From contig NZ_PZYX01000012.1 of assembly GCF_003047285.1 (NCBI RefSeq), positions 1-64,000 of the forward strand: a DNA stretch of 64,000 nucleotides. The letters are read 5' to 3'. A model generated the notes under the pieces. That model saw only the letters and a list, made by a program, of their open reading frames with translations, made no database searches and was not told the DNA's origin. This DNA is from Nocardioides allogilvus. GTDB taxonomy: Bacteria > Actinomycetota > Actinomycetes > Propionibacteriales > Nocardioidaceae. Positions 1-7,467 of the stretch are shown here, in pieces (the first letter of the stretch is position 1; each line of letters begins with the position of its first letter). A program made the position numbers and the translations under genes.

Positions 1-134
1 GCCTCCGGTTCGGTGAGATGCGTCGCTGCTCCACACCTCACCCGGAGGCCTTCACCTGTGTCTAGAGCCGCTGCCTAACCTCCGTGGACAGAACACCTAG
101 GCCGGAGCAGCGACGCTGAGCCGTTGTTCGCGCC
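1..134. repeat. Non-coding stretch with nested inverted repeats
   Basis: No convincing coding frame. Two inverted repeats are visible: GCCTCCGG at 1-8 pairs with CCGGAGGC at 42-49 (with GGTGAG 12-17 / CTCACC 37-42 inside it), and the 13-base GCGTCGCTGCTCC at 20-32 pairs perfectly with 104-116. The two pairings are mutually exclusive. It lies just downstream of the SDR stop at 135 (minus strand), so a terminator or attenuator-like fold is possible, but the window edge prevents a firm call. Confidence 0.45.
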
Positions 135-920
135 TCAGCGCGCAGGCAGCAGGCGCTTCATCGCCTCGTGGGCGCCGAGCACCAACCGCGCACGATCCAT
201 CCCGTTGCGCTTCTCCGCCGCTGTGTCGTTCCCGCCGGCGATCCACACCGGCCCGTCGGCGAGATGGGCGAGCCCCTCGCGGGCGATGTCGTCGGGCTCG
301 CCGACGTTGAGGCCGGGGATGTCGAAGTTCAGGCCCGCTCGCTCCATGGCCGGGGTGCGGGTGACACCGAGGACGAGCTCGAGCACGTCGACGTCGTGAT
401 CGCGCAGCTCGAGCCAGAGGCCCTCGGCGAAGACGCGGCTGAAGGCCTTGACAGCTCCGTAGATGCTCTGTCGGGCGGAGCCGAGGTAGCCGGCGAGCGA
501 GCCGACGAGGATGATCCCGCCGCGACCGCGGGACTTCATGAGCCCGCCGAAGTGGTGGGTGAGGGCGAGCTGCGCGGTGATGTTCAGGTCGAGGACGCCC
601 TGATGCCCGTCGAGATCGCCGTCGAGGAAGTCGTGGCCATAGCTGTTCGCGCCGGCGTTGAAGATCAGGAGACCGACCTCGATGTCGGACGTGGCATCCA
701 CGATGGCCGAGACCGACGCAGGATCCAGCAGGTCGAGCGCGAGCGTCCGGACCTCGACTCCGCGTCGCCGTACGGCAGAAGCGGTGTCATCCAGTGGGCC
801 GGGCTTGCGCGCGATGAGCACCAGGTTGACCCCGGCGTCCGCGAGCTGGTGGGCGAATGACGCCCCCACACCCTCCGAGCCTCCGGCGATCACGGCCCAG
901 GGGCCGTACTTCTCGAGCAT
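135..920 (-). CDS. Short-chain dehydrogenase/reductase (SDR)
   Basis: 261 aa classical SDR, an NAD(P)-dependent oxidoreductase. The cofactor motif GGSEGVG is at residues 13-19, NAG at 88-90, catalytic Ser near 141 and YGAVK with Tyr154/Lys158. It is the last gene of the minus-strand kshA operon; its ATG overlaps the TGA of the upstream gene (ATGA). The substrate is not readable from sequence; the operon suggests a steroid or a steroid-derived intermediate. The C-terminal third (GGNDTAAEKRNG) is typical of a broad unassigned actinobacterial SDR group. Confidence 0.85.
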   Translation of the reverse strand: MLEKYGPWAVIAGGSEGVGASFAHQLADAGVNLVLIARKPGPLDDTASAVRRRGVEVRTLALDLLDPASVSAIVDATSDIEVGLLIFNAGANSYGHDFLDGDLDGHQGVLDLNITAQLALTHHFGGLMKSRGRGGIILVGSLAGYLGSARQSIYGAVKAFSRVFAEGLWLELRDHDVDVLELVLGVTRTPAMERAGLNFDIPGLNVGEPDDIAREGLAHLADGPVWIAGGNDTAAEKRNGMDRARLVLGAHEAMKRLLPAR

Positions 921-1237
921 CAGTGGGACTCTCCTTCAGGATTGACAGGCAGTGGATCGCCCGACTGCACGGGGAGGGCGCCACGCACGGCGGCCTCACG
1001 GATCGCGATGTCGAGCGCCGAGCAGCCCGCGAACGTGGCGTTGGGCCGACACCCGGGATCGGTGGCGCGCCGCTCCAGGCAGGCGCGCAGGGCCTCGCCG
1101 TGCCACTGGATGCTGGTCTGTTCCCAGCTGCTCTTGCGGACCTCGACCCGAGCCGAGCAGGTGGTGCACGTGACCGGCTCCATCGCCCCGTCGTCCAGTC
1201 GGACGTCGGGGCGCGGAGCGGGACGGTGGGTGGTCAT
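920..1237 (-). CDS. Small cysteine-containing protein of the kshA operon
   Basis: 105 aa, not assigned to a family. It has five cysteines (24, 27, 53, 63, 72), the first two as CTTC, which could bind a metal, and no transmembrane segment. It is translationally coupled on both sides: its ATG overlaps the kshA stop and its TGA overlaps the SDR start. Position directly behind a Rieske oxygenase invites a role as an electron-transfer or accessory subunit, but the cysteine spacing fits neither a standard [2Fe-2S] nor a [4Fe-4S] ferredoxin, so I do not claim one. Confidence 0.7.
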   Translation of the reverse strand: MTTHRPAPRPDVRLDDGAMEPVTCTTCSARVEVRKSSWEQTSIQWHGEALRACLERRATDPGCRPNATFAGCSALDIAIREAAVRGALPVQSGDPLPVNPEGESH

Positions 1238-2364
1238 GACGAAGCGCGAGCCGCGATGTTCGCGGCGACCTCGGCCCGCCAGGCCTCGTTGGGCTTCGTC
1301 GTGTCGATCTCGAACTCGAAGCGCTCGGTCATCTCGTCGGAGACGTCCTCGACGTCGACGTAGAACTGCTCGTACCAGCGACGCACCTGGTAGACCGGCC
1401 CGTCCTCCTCGCAGAGCAGCGGGTTGTCGATGCGGGCCTTGGACTTCCAGATCGTCACGTCCTGCTCGAAGCCGATCTTGATGAAGTCGCCCATCTTGCG
1501 GGCCATCTCCTCGGGCTCGGGGAGGTGGTCGGCCTTCTGCACGATGACGCCGTACTGCAGGACGAACGCGTTCTCGCTCACCGGGTAGTGACAGTTGATC
1601 AGCACGCTGTCGACGTCGCCGTCCTCGTAGTGATAGGTGAGGTCGTCGATCATGAACGAGGGACCGTGGTAGGCCGCGACGGAGGTGTTGCCGAGCATCT
1701 TGGGGACGCCGCTCTGGGTGGCCTGCGGGCGTGCGTCCTCACGTCCGACGCCGTTCATCCACTGGGTGGCGACGTGACCCTCGAAGACGTTCTTGAAGTG
1801 GGTGGGGAAGGAGTAGTGCACGTAGAAGAAGTGCGCCATGTCCACGATGTTGTCGACGACCTCGCGACAGTTCGCGCCCTCGATGAGGGTGGTGTACCAG
1901 ACCCAGTCGGTCCAGTCGTCGCGCGAGGCGCCTTCGATCTCCGGGATCGTCACGTCGTCGGGCGGAGGATTGCCCTGCGGGTCGTTCCAGACGAAGAGGA
2001 GCTGGTTGCGCTCCATCGTCGGCCACGACGCCGTTCGCGCGCGGAGCGGGACGCGGCGGGCATAGGGGATGGCCTTGCACTTGCCGTCGCCGCCCCAGCG
2101 CCAGTCGTGGAAGGGACACGCGAGCTCGTTGCCCTTGATCGTGCCCTGCGACAGGTTGCCGCCCATGTGCCGGCAGAACGCGTCGAGGACGTTGATCGTG
2201 CCGTCCTCGCCCGCGAAGACCACCAGCTCCTGGCCGAAGGCCTTGACCGGGTGGGGCACTCCGTCGCGGAAGTCCTTCGCCAGTCCCAGGCAGTGCCAGC
2301 CGCGGGCGAACCTCGTCGGGGTTGCATCGGTCTCGATCCGACGGACCTCGTCTACTGCGGTCAT
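1234..2364 (-). CDS. kshA: 3-ketosteroid 9-alpha-monooxygenase, oxygenase subunit KshA
   Basis: 376 aa Rieske non-heme iron oxygenase that hydroxylates C9 of 3-ketosteroids, which with delta-1 dehydrogenation opens ring B. The Rieske centre is C64-x-H66 ... C83-x2-H86 (FCRHMGG / ACPFHDW). The catalytic iron site includes DNIVDMAHFFYVH (Asp175, His178, His183). Length and motifs such as ARGWHCLG, INCHYPV and RRWYEQFYVDV match my memory of mycobacterial KshA over the whole chain. The chosen ATG at 2364 has a GGAGAAG ribosome site just upstream; longer in-frame starts lack KshA similarity. The reductase partner KshB is not in the window. Confidence 0.93.
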   Translation of the reverse strand: MTAVDEVRRIETDATPTRFARGWHCLGLAKDFRDGVPHPVKAFGQELVVFAGEDGTINVLDAFCRHMGGNLSQGTIKGNELACPFHDWRWGGDGKCKAIPYARRVPLRARTASWPTMERNQLLFVWNDPQGNPPPDDVTIPEIEGASRDDWTDWVWYTTLIEGANCREVVDNIVDMAHFFYVHYSFPTHFKNVFEGHVATQWMNGVGREDARPQATQSGVPKMLGNTSVAAYHGPSFMIDDLTYHYEDGDVDSVLINCHYPVSENAFVLQYGVIVQKADHLPEPEEMARKMGDFIKIGFEQDVTIWKSKARIDNPLLCEEDGPVYQVRRWYEQFYVDVEDVSDEMTERFEFEIDTTKPNEAWRAEVAANIAARASS

Positions 2365-2404
2365 GTTCTTCTCCGGTTCCTGGACAGCGGGATGGACGCT
2401 CCGC

Positions 2405-2491
2405 AGTCTCCGCCGCACAGGGGGGCCGATCGGGTCCTAGTCCCACTCACCGGTAGACGCCATCGGGAGGCGGTCCGGCCGCCCGCATCCT
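2405..2491. promoter_or_regulatory. Divergent kshA/hsaA promoter with CCGGTGAGTGGGAC element
   Basis: On the minus strand CCGGTGAGTGGGAC (2453-2440) is followed 30 bases later by GAGACT (2410-2405), a plausible kshA -10. On the plus strand CATCCT (2486-2491) lies 7 bases before the hsaA ATG, fitting a leaderless start. The element centre is about 50 bases from both inferred starts. The same layout recurs at six other places in this window. Confidence 0.6.
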
Positions 2492-2497
2492 GAGCCC

Positions 2498-3664
2498 ATG
2501 AGCAATGACGTCCTCGCGGCAGTCCGGCCACTCCTGAGCGGCATCGCCGAGCGTGCCCGCGCCACCGACGACGCCCGCCGCGTGCCGACCGAGACGATCA
2601 AGGAGCTGACGGCAGCCGGCGTGTTCCGGATGCTCCAGCCCACGCGGTACGGCGGCGCCGAGACCGACCCGGTCGACTTCTACGAGGTGGTCCGCGCGAT
2701 CTCCGGGGCGTGCGCGTCCACGGGCTGGGTCACGTCGGTCACCGGCGTACACCCCTGGCAGCTGGGGCTCTTCCCCGACGAGGCTCAGCGCGACGTCTGG
2801 GGCCAGAACCCCGACACGCTGGTGTGCTCGTCGTACGCACCGGTCGGCCGCCTCACCGAGGTCGACGGCGGCTTCGAGCTGACCGGCCGCTGGAGCTTCT
2901 CGAGCGGCTGCGACCACGCCGAGTGGGCGCTGGTCGGTGCACTGGTGATGGGGGAGAAGGGCAAGGCGGTCGACTTCCTGACCGTGCTGGTGCCGCGTGC
3001 CGACTACGAGATCGACGATGTCTGGGACGTTATCGGCTTGCGGGGCACGGGCAGCAACGACCTGATCGTCGAGAAGGCCTTCGTGCCGGCCCACCGCATC
3101 CTGCGCAACTACGAGCACTCGCAGCTGCGCGGCCCCGGCCAGAAGGTCAACACCGGACCGCTCTACAAGCTGCCCTTCGGCGCGATCTTCACCACCGCGA
3201 TCACCGCGCCGATCGTCGGCGTCGTCGACGGGTGCCTGTCGTCGTACATCGCGATGATGGGGGACCGGCACCGGCTCAGCCTCGGTGGTGGCCGGTTCGC
3301 CGAGGACCCGTTCGCACAGGTCGCCGTCGCGCGCGCCGCCTCGGAGACGGACGCCGCGATCCTGCAGCTCGACCGAAACATCCGGGCGCTGTTCGACTGT
3401 GCCGTCGCCGGCGAGGAGATCCCGATGGAGCTGCGCCTGCGCACCCGTCGCGACCAGGTGCGCGCCACCGAGCGCGCGCTGACGGCGGTCGACATCCTCT
3501 TCAAGACCGCCGGCGGCAACTCGCTCAAGCGCGGCAACCCGATCGAGCGCGCCTGGCGCGACGCCCACGCCGGCAGCGTGCACGTCGCCAACGACGTCGA
3601 GCGCGCGTTGGCGATGTACGGCCGCGGCGCCTTCGGCATCCCGGTCGAGGACAACCTCGTCTAG
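2498..3664 (+). CDS. hsaA: Flavin-dependent monooxygenase, HsaA-like
   Basis: 388 aa protein of the acyl-CoA-dehydrogenase-type monooxygenase family. HsaA hydroxylates the phenolic ring of 3-HSA with FMNH2 supplied by a partner reductase. Segments STGWVTSVTGVH, FSSGCDHAEW, VWDVIGLRGTGSNDLIV, RTRRDQVRAT and AWRDAHAGSVHVANDVERA follow mycobacterial HsaA as I remember it. The adjacent kshA supports a steroid role. The stop codon shares the palindrome CTAG (3661-3664) with the converging lipase gene. A related hydroxylase for another phenolic steroid intermediate is the main alternative; HsaB, C and D are not in the window. Confidence 0.75.
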   Translation: MSNDVLAAVRPLLSGIAERARATDDARRVPTETIKELTAAGVFRMLQPTRYGGAETDPVDFYEVVRAISGACASTGWVTSVTGVHPWQLGLFPDEAQRDVWGQNPDTLVCSSYAPVGRLTEVDGGFELTGRWSFSSGCDHAEWALVGALVMGEKGKAVDFLTVLVPRADYEIDDVWDVIGLRGTGSNDLIVEKAFVPAHRILRNYEHSQLRGPGQKVNTGPLYKLPFGAIFTTAITAPIVGVVDGCLSSYIAMMGDRHRLSLGGGRFAEDPFAQVAVARAASETDAAILQLDRNIRALFDCAVAGEEIPMELRLRTRRDQVRATERALTAVDILFKTAGGNSLKRGNPIERAWRDAHAGSVHVANDVERALAMYGRGAFGIPVEDNLV

Positions 3665-4728
3665 AACAGCGCCTTGACGAAGGCGAGCACGTCGTCGAAC
3701 GAGTCGGCCACAGCTTGGCGGTGGTCGGCGCCGTCGTACGTCGCGTAGGTGACCGCGTCGGCCGGCAGTGTCGAGACCAGGTGCTCCGTCGCGCGCGGCG
3801 TCACCAGGTCGTCCTGGAGGCCCTGCACGATGAGCATCGGCACGTGCACCGGCAGACCGGTGACCTCCTGGGTGAGGAGATAGGCCGTCAGCGGGCCCAG
3901 GTCGGCATCCGGTCGGAAGACGTCCTCGGGGAGCAGCGTCTCGGCCACGAGCGTCGACTGCGGGAGGCAGGCCGTGCGGATCGTGTCGAGCAGGACGTGC
4001 GCCTTCTCGGTCAGCAGCGCGTCGGGATCGACCCGCGGGTCCGCGGCGGCCGCACCCACGAGGAGCGGCGGCAGGAAGCGGATCGCACCGGCCGAACCTG
4101 GCCGGGCCTCCTTGATCACCGGGGCCAACAGGCTGAGCCCGGTGCCGCCGGGCGCGATCGGGACGGCGCCGACCAGGCCGGGGGAGTCCTCGCGGGCGGC
4201 TGCGAAGAGTGCCGCCTGACCGCCCTGGCTGTGGCCAACCACGACCCACTGTGCGCCGATCCGCGGCTCGGCCGACCGGGCGGCGACGACGATGTCCTCG
4301 AGGCAGTTGGCGGCACTGTCACCGTGCATGTAGGGGTGCTCGCCGTCGGTGCCGAAGCCTTCGTAATCGGTCTTCAGGACGACGTAGCCCGCGGCCACCC
4401 AGCGATCGAGGGTCTGGTCCATCAGCCCGACGTACTCGTCCACCAGTCCGTCGCGGGTGTTCGCGGAGGGGGCGCACACGTTCGCCGTACCAACCGTGCC
4501 GTGGGCCCAGTTGATCACCGGCCAGCCGCCGTCGGGAGGCGTCGTCGGCGGGAGGGAGACGGTGCCGGTCACCACGATCGGCCCGTGCACGCCCTCGGAG
4601 GCATAGCGCACCAGCAGGTTGGTGGCCGCACTCGGCAGGGCAGCGTCGGTGGTGAGGGGCTCGACATCGAGCAGGGTGCCGCGGGTCTGGATCACTGAGG
4701 GCTGCGTCGTCACTGAGGGCTGCGTCAT
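3661..4728 (-). CDS. Alpha/beta-hydrolase, secretory-lipase (LIP) family
   Basis: 355 aa esterase/lipase. The nucleophile elbow is GHSQGGQ, the likely catalytic Asp is in QGLQDDLV and the His in DGADHRQ near the C terminus. No signal peptide is seen, so it is probably cytoplasmic. I chose ATG 4728 because a -10-like hexamer (4741-4736) would give a leaderless start there; ATGs at 4737 and 4782 are alternatives. The N terminus holds a 17-base direct repeat (4692-4708, 4710-4726) encoding TQPSV twice. The neighbours suggest cleavage of steroid esters, which is inference. Confidence 0.8.
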   Translation of the reverse strand: MTQPSVTTQPSVIQTRGTLLDVEPLTTDAALPSAATNLLVRYASEGVHGPIVVTGTVSLPPTTPPDGGWPVINWAHGTVGTANVCAPSANTRDGLVDEYVGLMDQTLDRWVAAGYVVLKTDYEGFGTDGEHPYMHGDSAANCLEDIVVAARSAEPRIGAQWVVVGHSQGGQAALFAAAREDSPGLVGAVPIAPGGTGLSLLAPVIKEARPGSAGAIRFLPPLLVGAAAADPRVDPDALLTEKAHVLLDTIRTACLPQSTLVAETLLPEDVFRPDADLGPLTAYLLTQEVTGLPVHVPMLIVQGLQDDLVTPRATEHLVSTLPADAVTYATYDGADHRQAVADSFDDVLAFVKALF

Positions 4729-4735
4729 GCGGGCC

Positions 4736-4826
4736 ATCGTCACCGCGCCTCCCTCGGCCTCGACGACCAGAGTCCCACTCATCGGTATCGGATGTCCCCG
4801 ACCGGCGGTCTCTTCGCCAGTATCTT
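4736..4826. promoter_or_regulatory. Divergent lipase/TetR promoter with CCGATGAGTGGGAC element
   Basis: CCGATGAGTGGGAC on the minus strand (4785-4772) is followed 31 bases later by GACGAT (4741-4736), the proposed lipase -10. In the other direction CAGTAT (4818-4823) or TATCTT (4821-4826) could serve the TetR gene, placing the element about 51-55 bases upstream of that start as well. Confidence 0.5.
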
Positions 4827-4856
4827 CGTCAGAACCAGTCGTCACAGGGGGAGACC

Positions 4857-5471
4857 ATGCCCAGGATCGCCGAAGCCAGACCGTCCGCGGAGCCGAGCTC
4901 TGCCGGGCAGAAGGCGCGCTACCAGCGGATCCTGCGCGCGGCCGCCAAGCACGGTGCCGCCAACGGGCTCGAGCGGGTGCAGATGCACGACGTCGCCAAG
5001 GACGCGGGCGTCGCGATCGCCACGCTCTACCGCTACTTCCCGTCCAAGACCCACCTCTTCACCGCAGTCATGGCTCAGCAGGTCGCGCAGCTCGAGGAGG
5101 CGACCACCGCAGCAGACCTTGGCCAGGACCCGGTCGCGGCGGTCACCGAGATGCTGATCCAGGCCAGCCGTCAGCTGCTGCGCCGACCGCTCCTGGCCAA
5201 CGCCATGATGCAGTCCAACAACGCCGCGCACGCCAGCACGGTCTCCGACGCCATCCGCATCGACAGCGCCTTCCGTGACCTGATCCTGCGCACCCTCGAT
5301 CTCGACGAGCCCACTGAGCACGACTATCGGCTCGTGCGACTGTTGGAGCAGGCTTGGTACGGCGTGCTGACCCAGAGCCTCAACATGCGCGTCGAGCTCG
5401 CGGACGCCGAGGCCGACATCCGCCTCGCGTGCACCCTGCTGCTCGCCGAACGCTCCAACGCCGTCACATGA
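4857..5471 (+). CDS. TetR-family regulator, KstR-like
   Basis: 204 aa. The N-terminal helix-turn-helix (VQMHDVAKDAGVAIATLYRYFPSKTHLF, about residues 42-69) and the C-terminal pattern (RPLLANAMMQ ... EPTEHDY ... LLLAE) resemble KstR, the TetR repressor of mycobacterial cholesterol genes that answers a steroid-CoA ligand. The start has a strong GGGGGAG ribosome site. It heads an operon with two SDR genes (ATGA overlap) and shares a divergent promoter with the lipase. I found no canonical KstR box (TnnAACnnGTTnnA) in the window, so its DNA site may differ; the CCGnTGAGTGGGAC element is a candidate. Confidence 0.8.
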   Translation: MPRIAEARPSAEPSSAGQKARYQRILRAAAKHGAANGLERVQMHDVAKDAGVAIATLYRYFPSKTHLFTAVMAQQVAQLEEATTAADLGQDPVAAVTEMLIQASRQLLRRPLLANAMMQSNNAAHASTVSDAIRIDSAFRDLILRTLDLDEPTEHDYRLVRLLEQAWYGVLTQSLNMRVELADAEADIRLACTLLLAERSNAVT

Positions 5472-6196
5472 GTGGACTGAACCGCTTCGACGGGACCAGG
5501 GCGCTGGTGACCGGGGCGGCCTCCGGCATCGGCAGGGCCACCGTGCAGCGCCTCGCCGCCGAGGGGGCGCAGATCTTCGCCGTCGACCTGGATGCCGCCG
5601 GGCTCGCCTCGCTGGAGGGCATGCACACGCGGGTCGTCGACGTCAGCTCGGAGACCGAGGTCGTCGACGCGGTTGCCGCCGCCGCGCAGGTCCTCGGCGG
5701 CCTCGACGTGCTCGTCAACGTCGCCGGCATCCACCGGACCACCCCGATCGACTCCCTCCGTGTGGAGGACCTGACCCGGCTCTTCGAGGTCAACACCGTC
5801 GGACCGGCGATCTTCTGTCGCGAGGCCCTGCGCCACCTTCCCGACCACACGGGCGTCATCGTCAACGTGACGTCGTCGTCGGCGGCCCACGGCAACCCCT
5901 ACATGTCCGCCTACTCGGCCTCGAAGGGTGCGCTGCTCAGCTTCTCGCTGGCGCTGGCGGCCGAGGTGGTCCACCGCGGGATCCGGGTCGTGCCCGTCTC
6001 GCCCGGCACCGTCGCCACCCCGCTCGTCGCCGGTGTCTCCAGCGACCTGGACATGAGCTACTACTCCCGCATCCGCTCGTTCATGGGCGCAGCAGATCCC
6101 GAGCAGATCGCCGGGACCATCGCCTTCGCGGCGTCGCCCGACGCCGCCTACCTGACCGGCGCGGAGATCCGCGTCGACGGAGGATCACATGTCTGA
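5468..6196 (+). CDS. Short-chain dehydrogenase/reductase (SDR)
   Basis: 242 aa classical SDR. TGAASGIG is at residues 15-22, NVAG replaces the usual NNAG, and the catalytic pair is Tyr149/Lys153 (YSASK). The start ATG overlaps the TetR stop (ATGA); 14 upstream codons in the same frame have no ribosome site. The end overlaps the next SDR by 8 bases. Being between a KstR-like regulator and a 3-alpha-HSD homologue suggests a hydroxysteroid substrate; the exact position attacked cannot be read from sequence. Confidence 0.85.
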   Translation: MSGLNRFDGTRALVTGAASGIGRATVQRLAAEGAQIFAVDLDAAGLASLEGMHTRVVDVSSETEVVDAVAAAAQVLGGLDVLVNVAGIHRTTPIDSLRVEDLTRLFEVNTVGPAIFCREALRHLPDHTGVIVNVTSSSAAHGNPYMSAYSASKGALLSFSLALAAEVVHRGIRVVPVSPGTVATPLVAGVSSDLDMSYYSRIRSFMGAADPEQIAGTIAFAASPDAAYLTGAEIRVDGGSHV

Positions 6197-6953
6197 ACGC
6201 ACAGTCGCCGTCACCGGCTCCGCCTCCGGGATCGGCGCCGCCCTCACGAACCTCCTGCAGAAGCAGGGCGATCGCGTGATCGGCGTCGACCTTCGCGACG
6301 CCGATGTCATCGCCGATCTCTCCACCCACGACGGCCGCCTGGCCGCTGCCGCCGCAGTGACCTCTGCGGCCGGTGGCGTGCTCGACGGTGTCGTCACCTG
6401 TGCCGGCACCTCGGTGCCCGGTGAGCTGATGGTCAGGGTCAACTACTTCGGCACCACGGACTTCGTCACCGCGCTGCAGCCCGCGCTGGCGGCGTCCGCC
6501 GCTCCGCGCGTTGCGGTGGTCGGCTCGATCTCCGCCACGCAGCAGGCCGATTCCGACGTCGTTGCTGCGTGCCTGGCCGGCGACGAGAGCCTTGCCCTGG
6601 AAGCTGCCGCAGTCGTGATCAGCGACCGCCGCGCGCAACAGCTCTATCCGTCGTCAAAGTCCGCGTTGGCCCAGTGGGCACGCCGTACGGCGATCGAGCC
6701 GGGCTGGGCAGATGCCGGGATCCCGCTCAACGTCGTCGCACCCGGCGTCGTGCTCACGCCGATGACCGAGGAGCTCATCGCCGACCCGGTGATGAAGGAG
6801 GTCATGGACGCGGCGGTGCCGATGCCGCTGAACGGCTACCTCCAGGCTGAGGACGTCGCGCAGGTGCTGGCGTTCCTGGTGTCGCCGGAGAACAGCCACA
6901 TCACCGGCCAGGTCGTCTTCGTCGACGGGGGCGCCGAAGTCACCCTGCGCTAG
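6189..6953 (+). CDS. 3-alpha-hydroxysteroid dehydrogenase/carbonyl reductase-type SDR
   Basis: 254 aa. TGSASGIG at 9-16, then VIGVDLRDADVIADLST (residues 30-46), a stretch very like the Comamonas 3-alpha-HSD/carbonyl reductase; VNYFG near 84-88, Ser113, Tyr153 and Lys157 (YPSSK) complete the active site. The NAG motif is CAG, as in that enzyme. Members interconvert 3-alpha-hydroxy and 3-keto groups of bile acids and androgens, the first step for 3-alpha-hydroxylated steroids. The family call is firm; activity on a 3-alpha-hydroxysteroid is likely but not proven. Confidence 0.82.
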   Translation: MSERTVAVTGSASGIGAALTNLLQKQGDRVIGVDLRDADVIADLSTHDGRLAAAAAVTSAAGGVLDGVVTCAGTSVPGELMVRVNYFGTTDFVTALQPALAASAAPRVAVVGSISATQQADSDVVAACLAGDESLALEAAAVVISDRRAQQLYPSSKSALAQWARRTAIEPGWADAGIPLNVVAPGVVLTPMTEELIADPVMKEVMDAAVPMPLNGYLQAEDVAQVLAFLVSPENSHITGQVVFVDGGAEVTLR

Positions 6954-6993
6954 GTCGTTCTGAGCCTCCGCAAAGAAAAACTTCTAGGGTCGA

Positions 6994-7020
6994 TGTCGAA
7001 GAGCCCGGCAGTCGCTCGAC
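6994..7020 (+). promoter_or_regulatory. ECF42-type promoter before the YCII gene
   Basis: TGTCGA at 6994-6999, a 17-base spacer and CGAC at 7017-7020 match the -35 TGTCGA and -10 CG[A/T]C described for ECF42 sigma-factor targets. It lies 47 bases upstream of a YCII/DGPF-domain gene, the usual ECF42 target, and the sigma gene itself is next. Confidence 0.65.
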
Positions 7021-7066
7021 GTATGTGCGACCAGCAACTCACCGGCAACCACTAGGAGTGATCGCA

Positions 7067-7444
7067 ATGCCGCGTTTCATGGGATTCGTCAGGATGCAGG
7101 AGAACCTCGGCACGCCGCCGCCGCAGTCGCTCTTCGACGCGATGGACGTCTACATCGGCGAACGGCAGGCCAGTGGCGTGTTCATCGACGGTGGCGGGCT
7201 CTACGGCACCGAGGACGCCGTGAACTTCGTGGTCCGCCAGGGAGAGGTCACCCGCGTCGACGGGCCCTACGCCGAGGCCAAGGAGATCGTGGGCGGCTGG
7301 TCGCTCCTGGACTACGCCACGGTCGAGGAGGCCGTGGCCGACCAACAGGAGTTCGCCGAGCTGCACGCGAAGCACTGGCCCGAGGTGACGGTGGTCGCCA
7401 CACTGCGCCAGGTGTCCGAGGGCCCCGAGGCACCCGACGCCTGA
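7067..7444 (+). CDS. YCII/DGPF-domain protein
   Basis: 125 aa small protein of the YCII-related (DGPF) family, function unknown but habitually encoded beside ECF42 sigma factors. The family signature is seen in DGPYAEAKEIVGGW (about residues 64-77). The ATG at 7067 has AGGAG 8 bases upstream and is preferred over an earlier in-frame ATG at 7025, which lies between the putative promoter and the ribosome site without a Shine-Dalgarno. Confidence 0.85.
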   Translation: MPRFMGFVRMQENLGTPPPQSLFDAMDVYIGERQASGVFIDGGGLYGTEDAVNFVVRQGEVTRVDGPYAEAKEIVGGWSLLDYATVEEAVADQQEFAELHAKHWPEVTVVATLRQVSEGPEAPDA

Positions 7445-7455
7445 ACTGGACTCAC

Positions 7456-7461
7456 TACGCT
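7456..7461 (+). promoter_or_regulatory. Putative -10 (TACGCT) for a leaderless sigma-factor mRNA
   Basis: TACGCT ends 7 bases before the GTG start at 7468, and no Shine-Dalgarno is present between the YCII stop and this start. The sigma gene may therefore have its own leaderless transcript besides read-through from the YCII promoter. Confidence 0.4.
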
Positions 7462-7467
7462 GGCCCC

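Noticed and set aside
921..930. CAGTGGGACT resembling the steroid promoter element
   Set aside because: It points to no gene start and lacks the CCGnTGA part; it is inside a coding region.
2447..4249. A 600-codon open frame on the minus strand opposite hsaA and the lipase
   Set aside because: It is the antisense shadow of GC-rich genes; the peptide is Arg/Ala/Gly-rich low complexity with no family motifs, while hsaA is clearly recognisable.
4692..4726. 17-base tandem repeat near the lipase start
   Set aside because: It encodes TQPSV twice within the N terminus and only two copies are present; not treated as a mobile or regulatory element.
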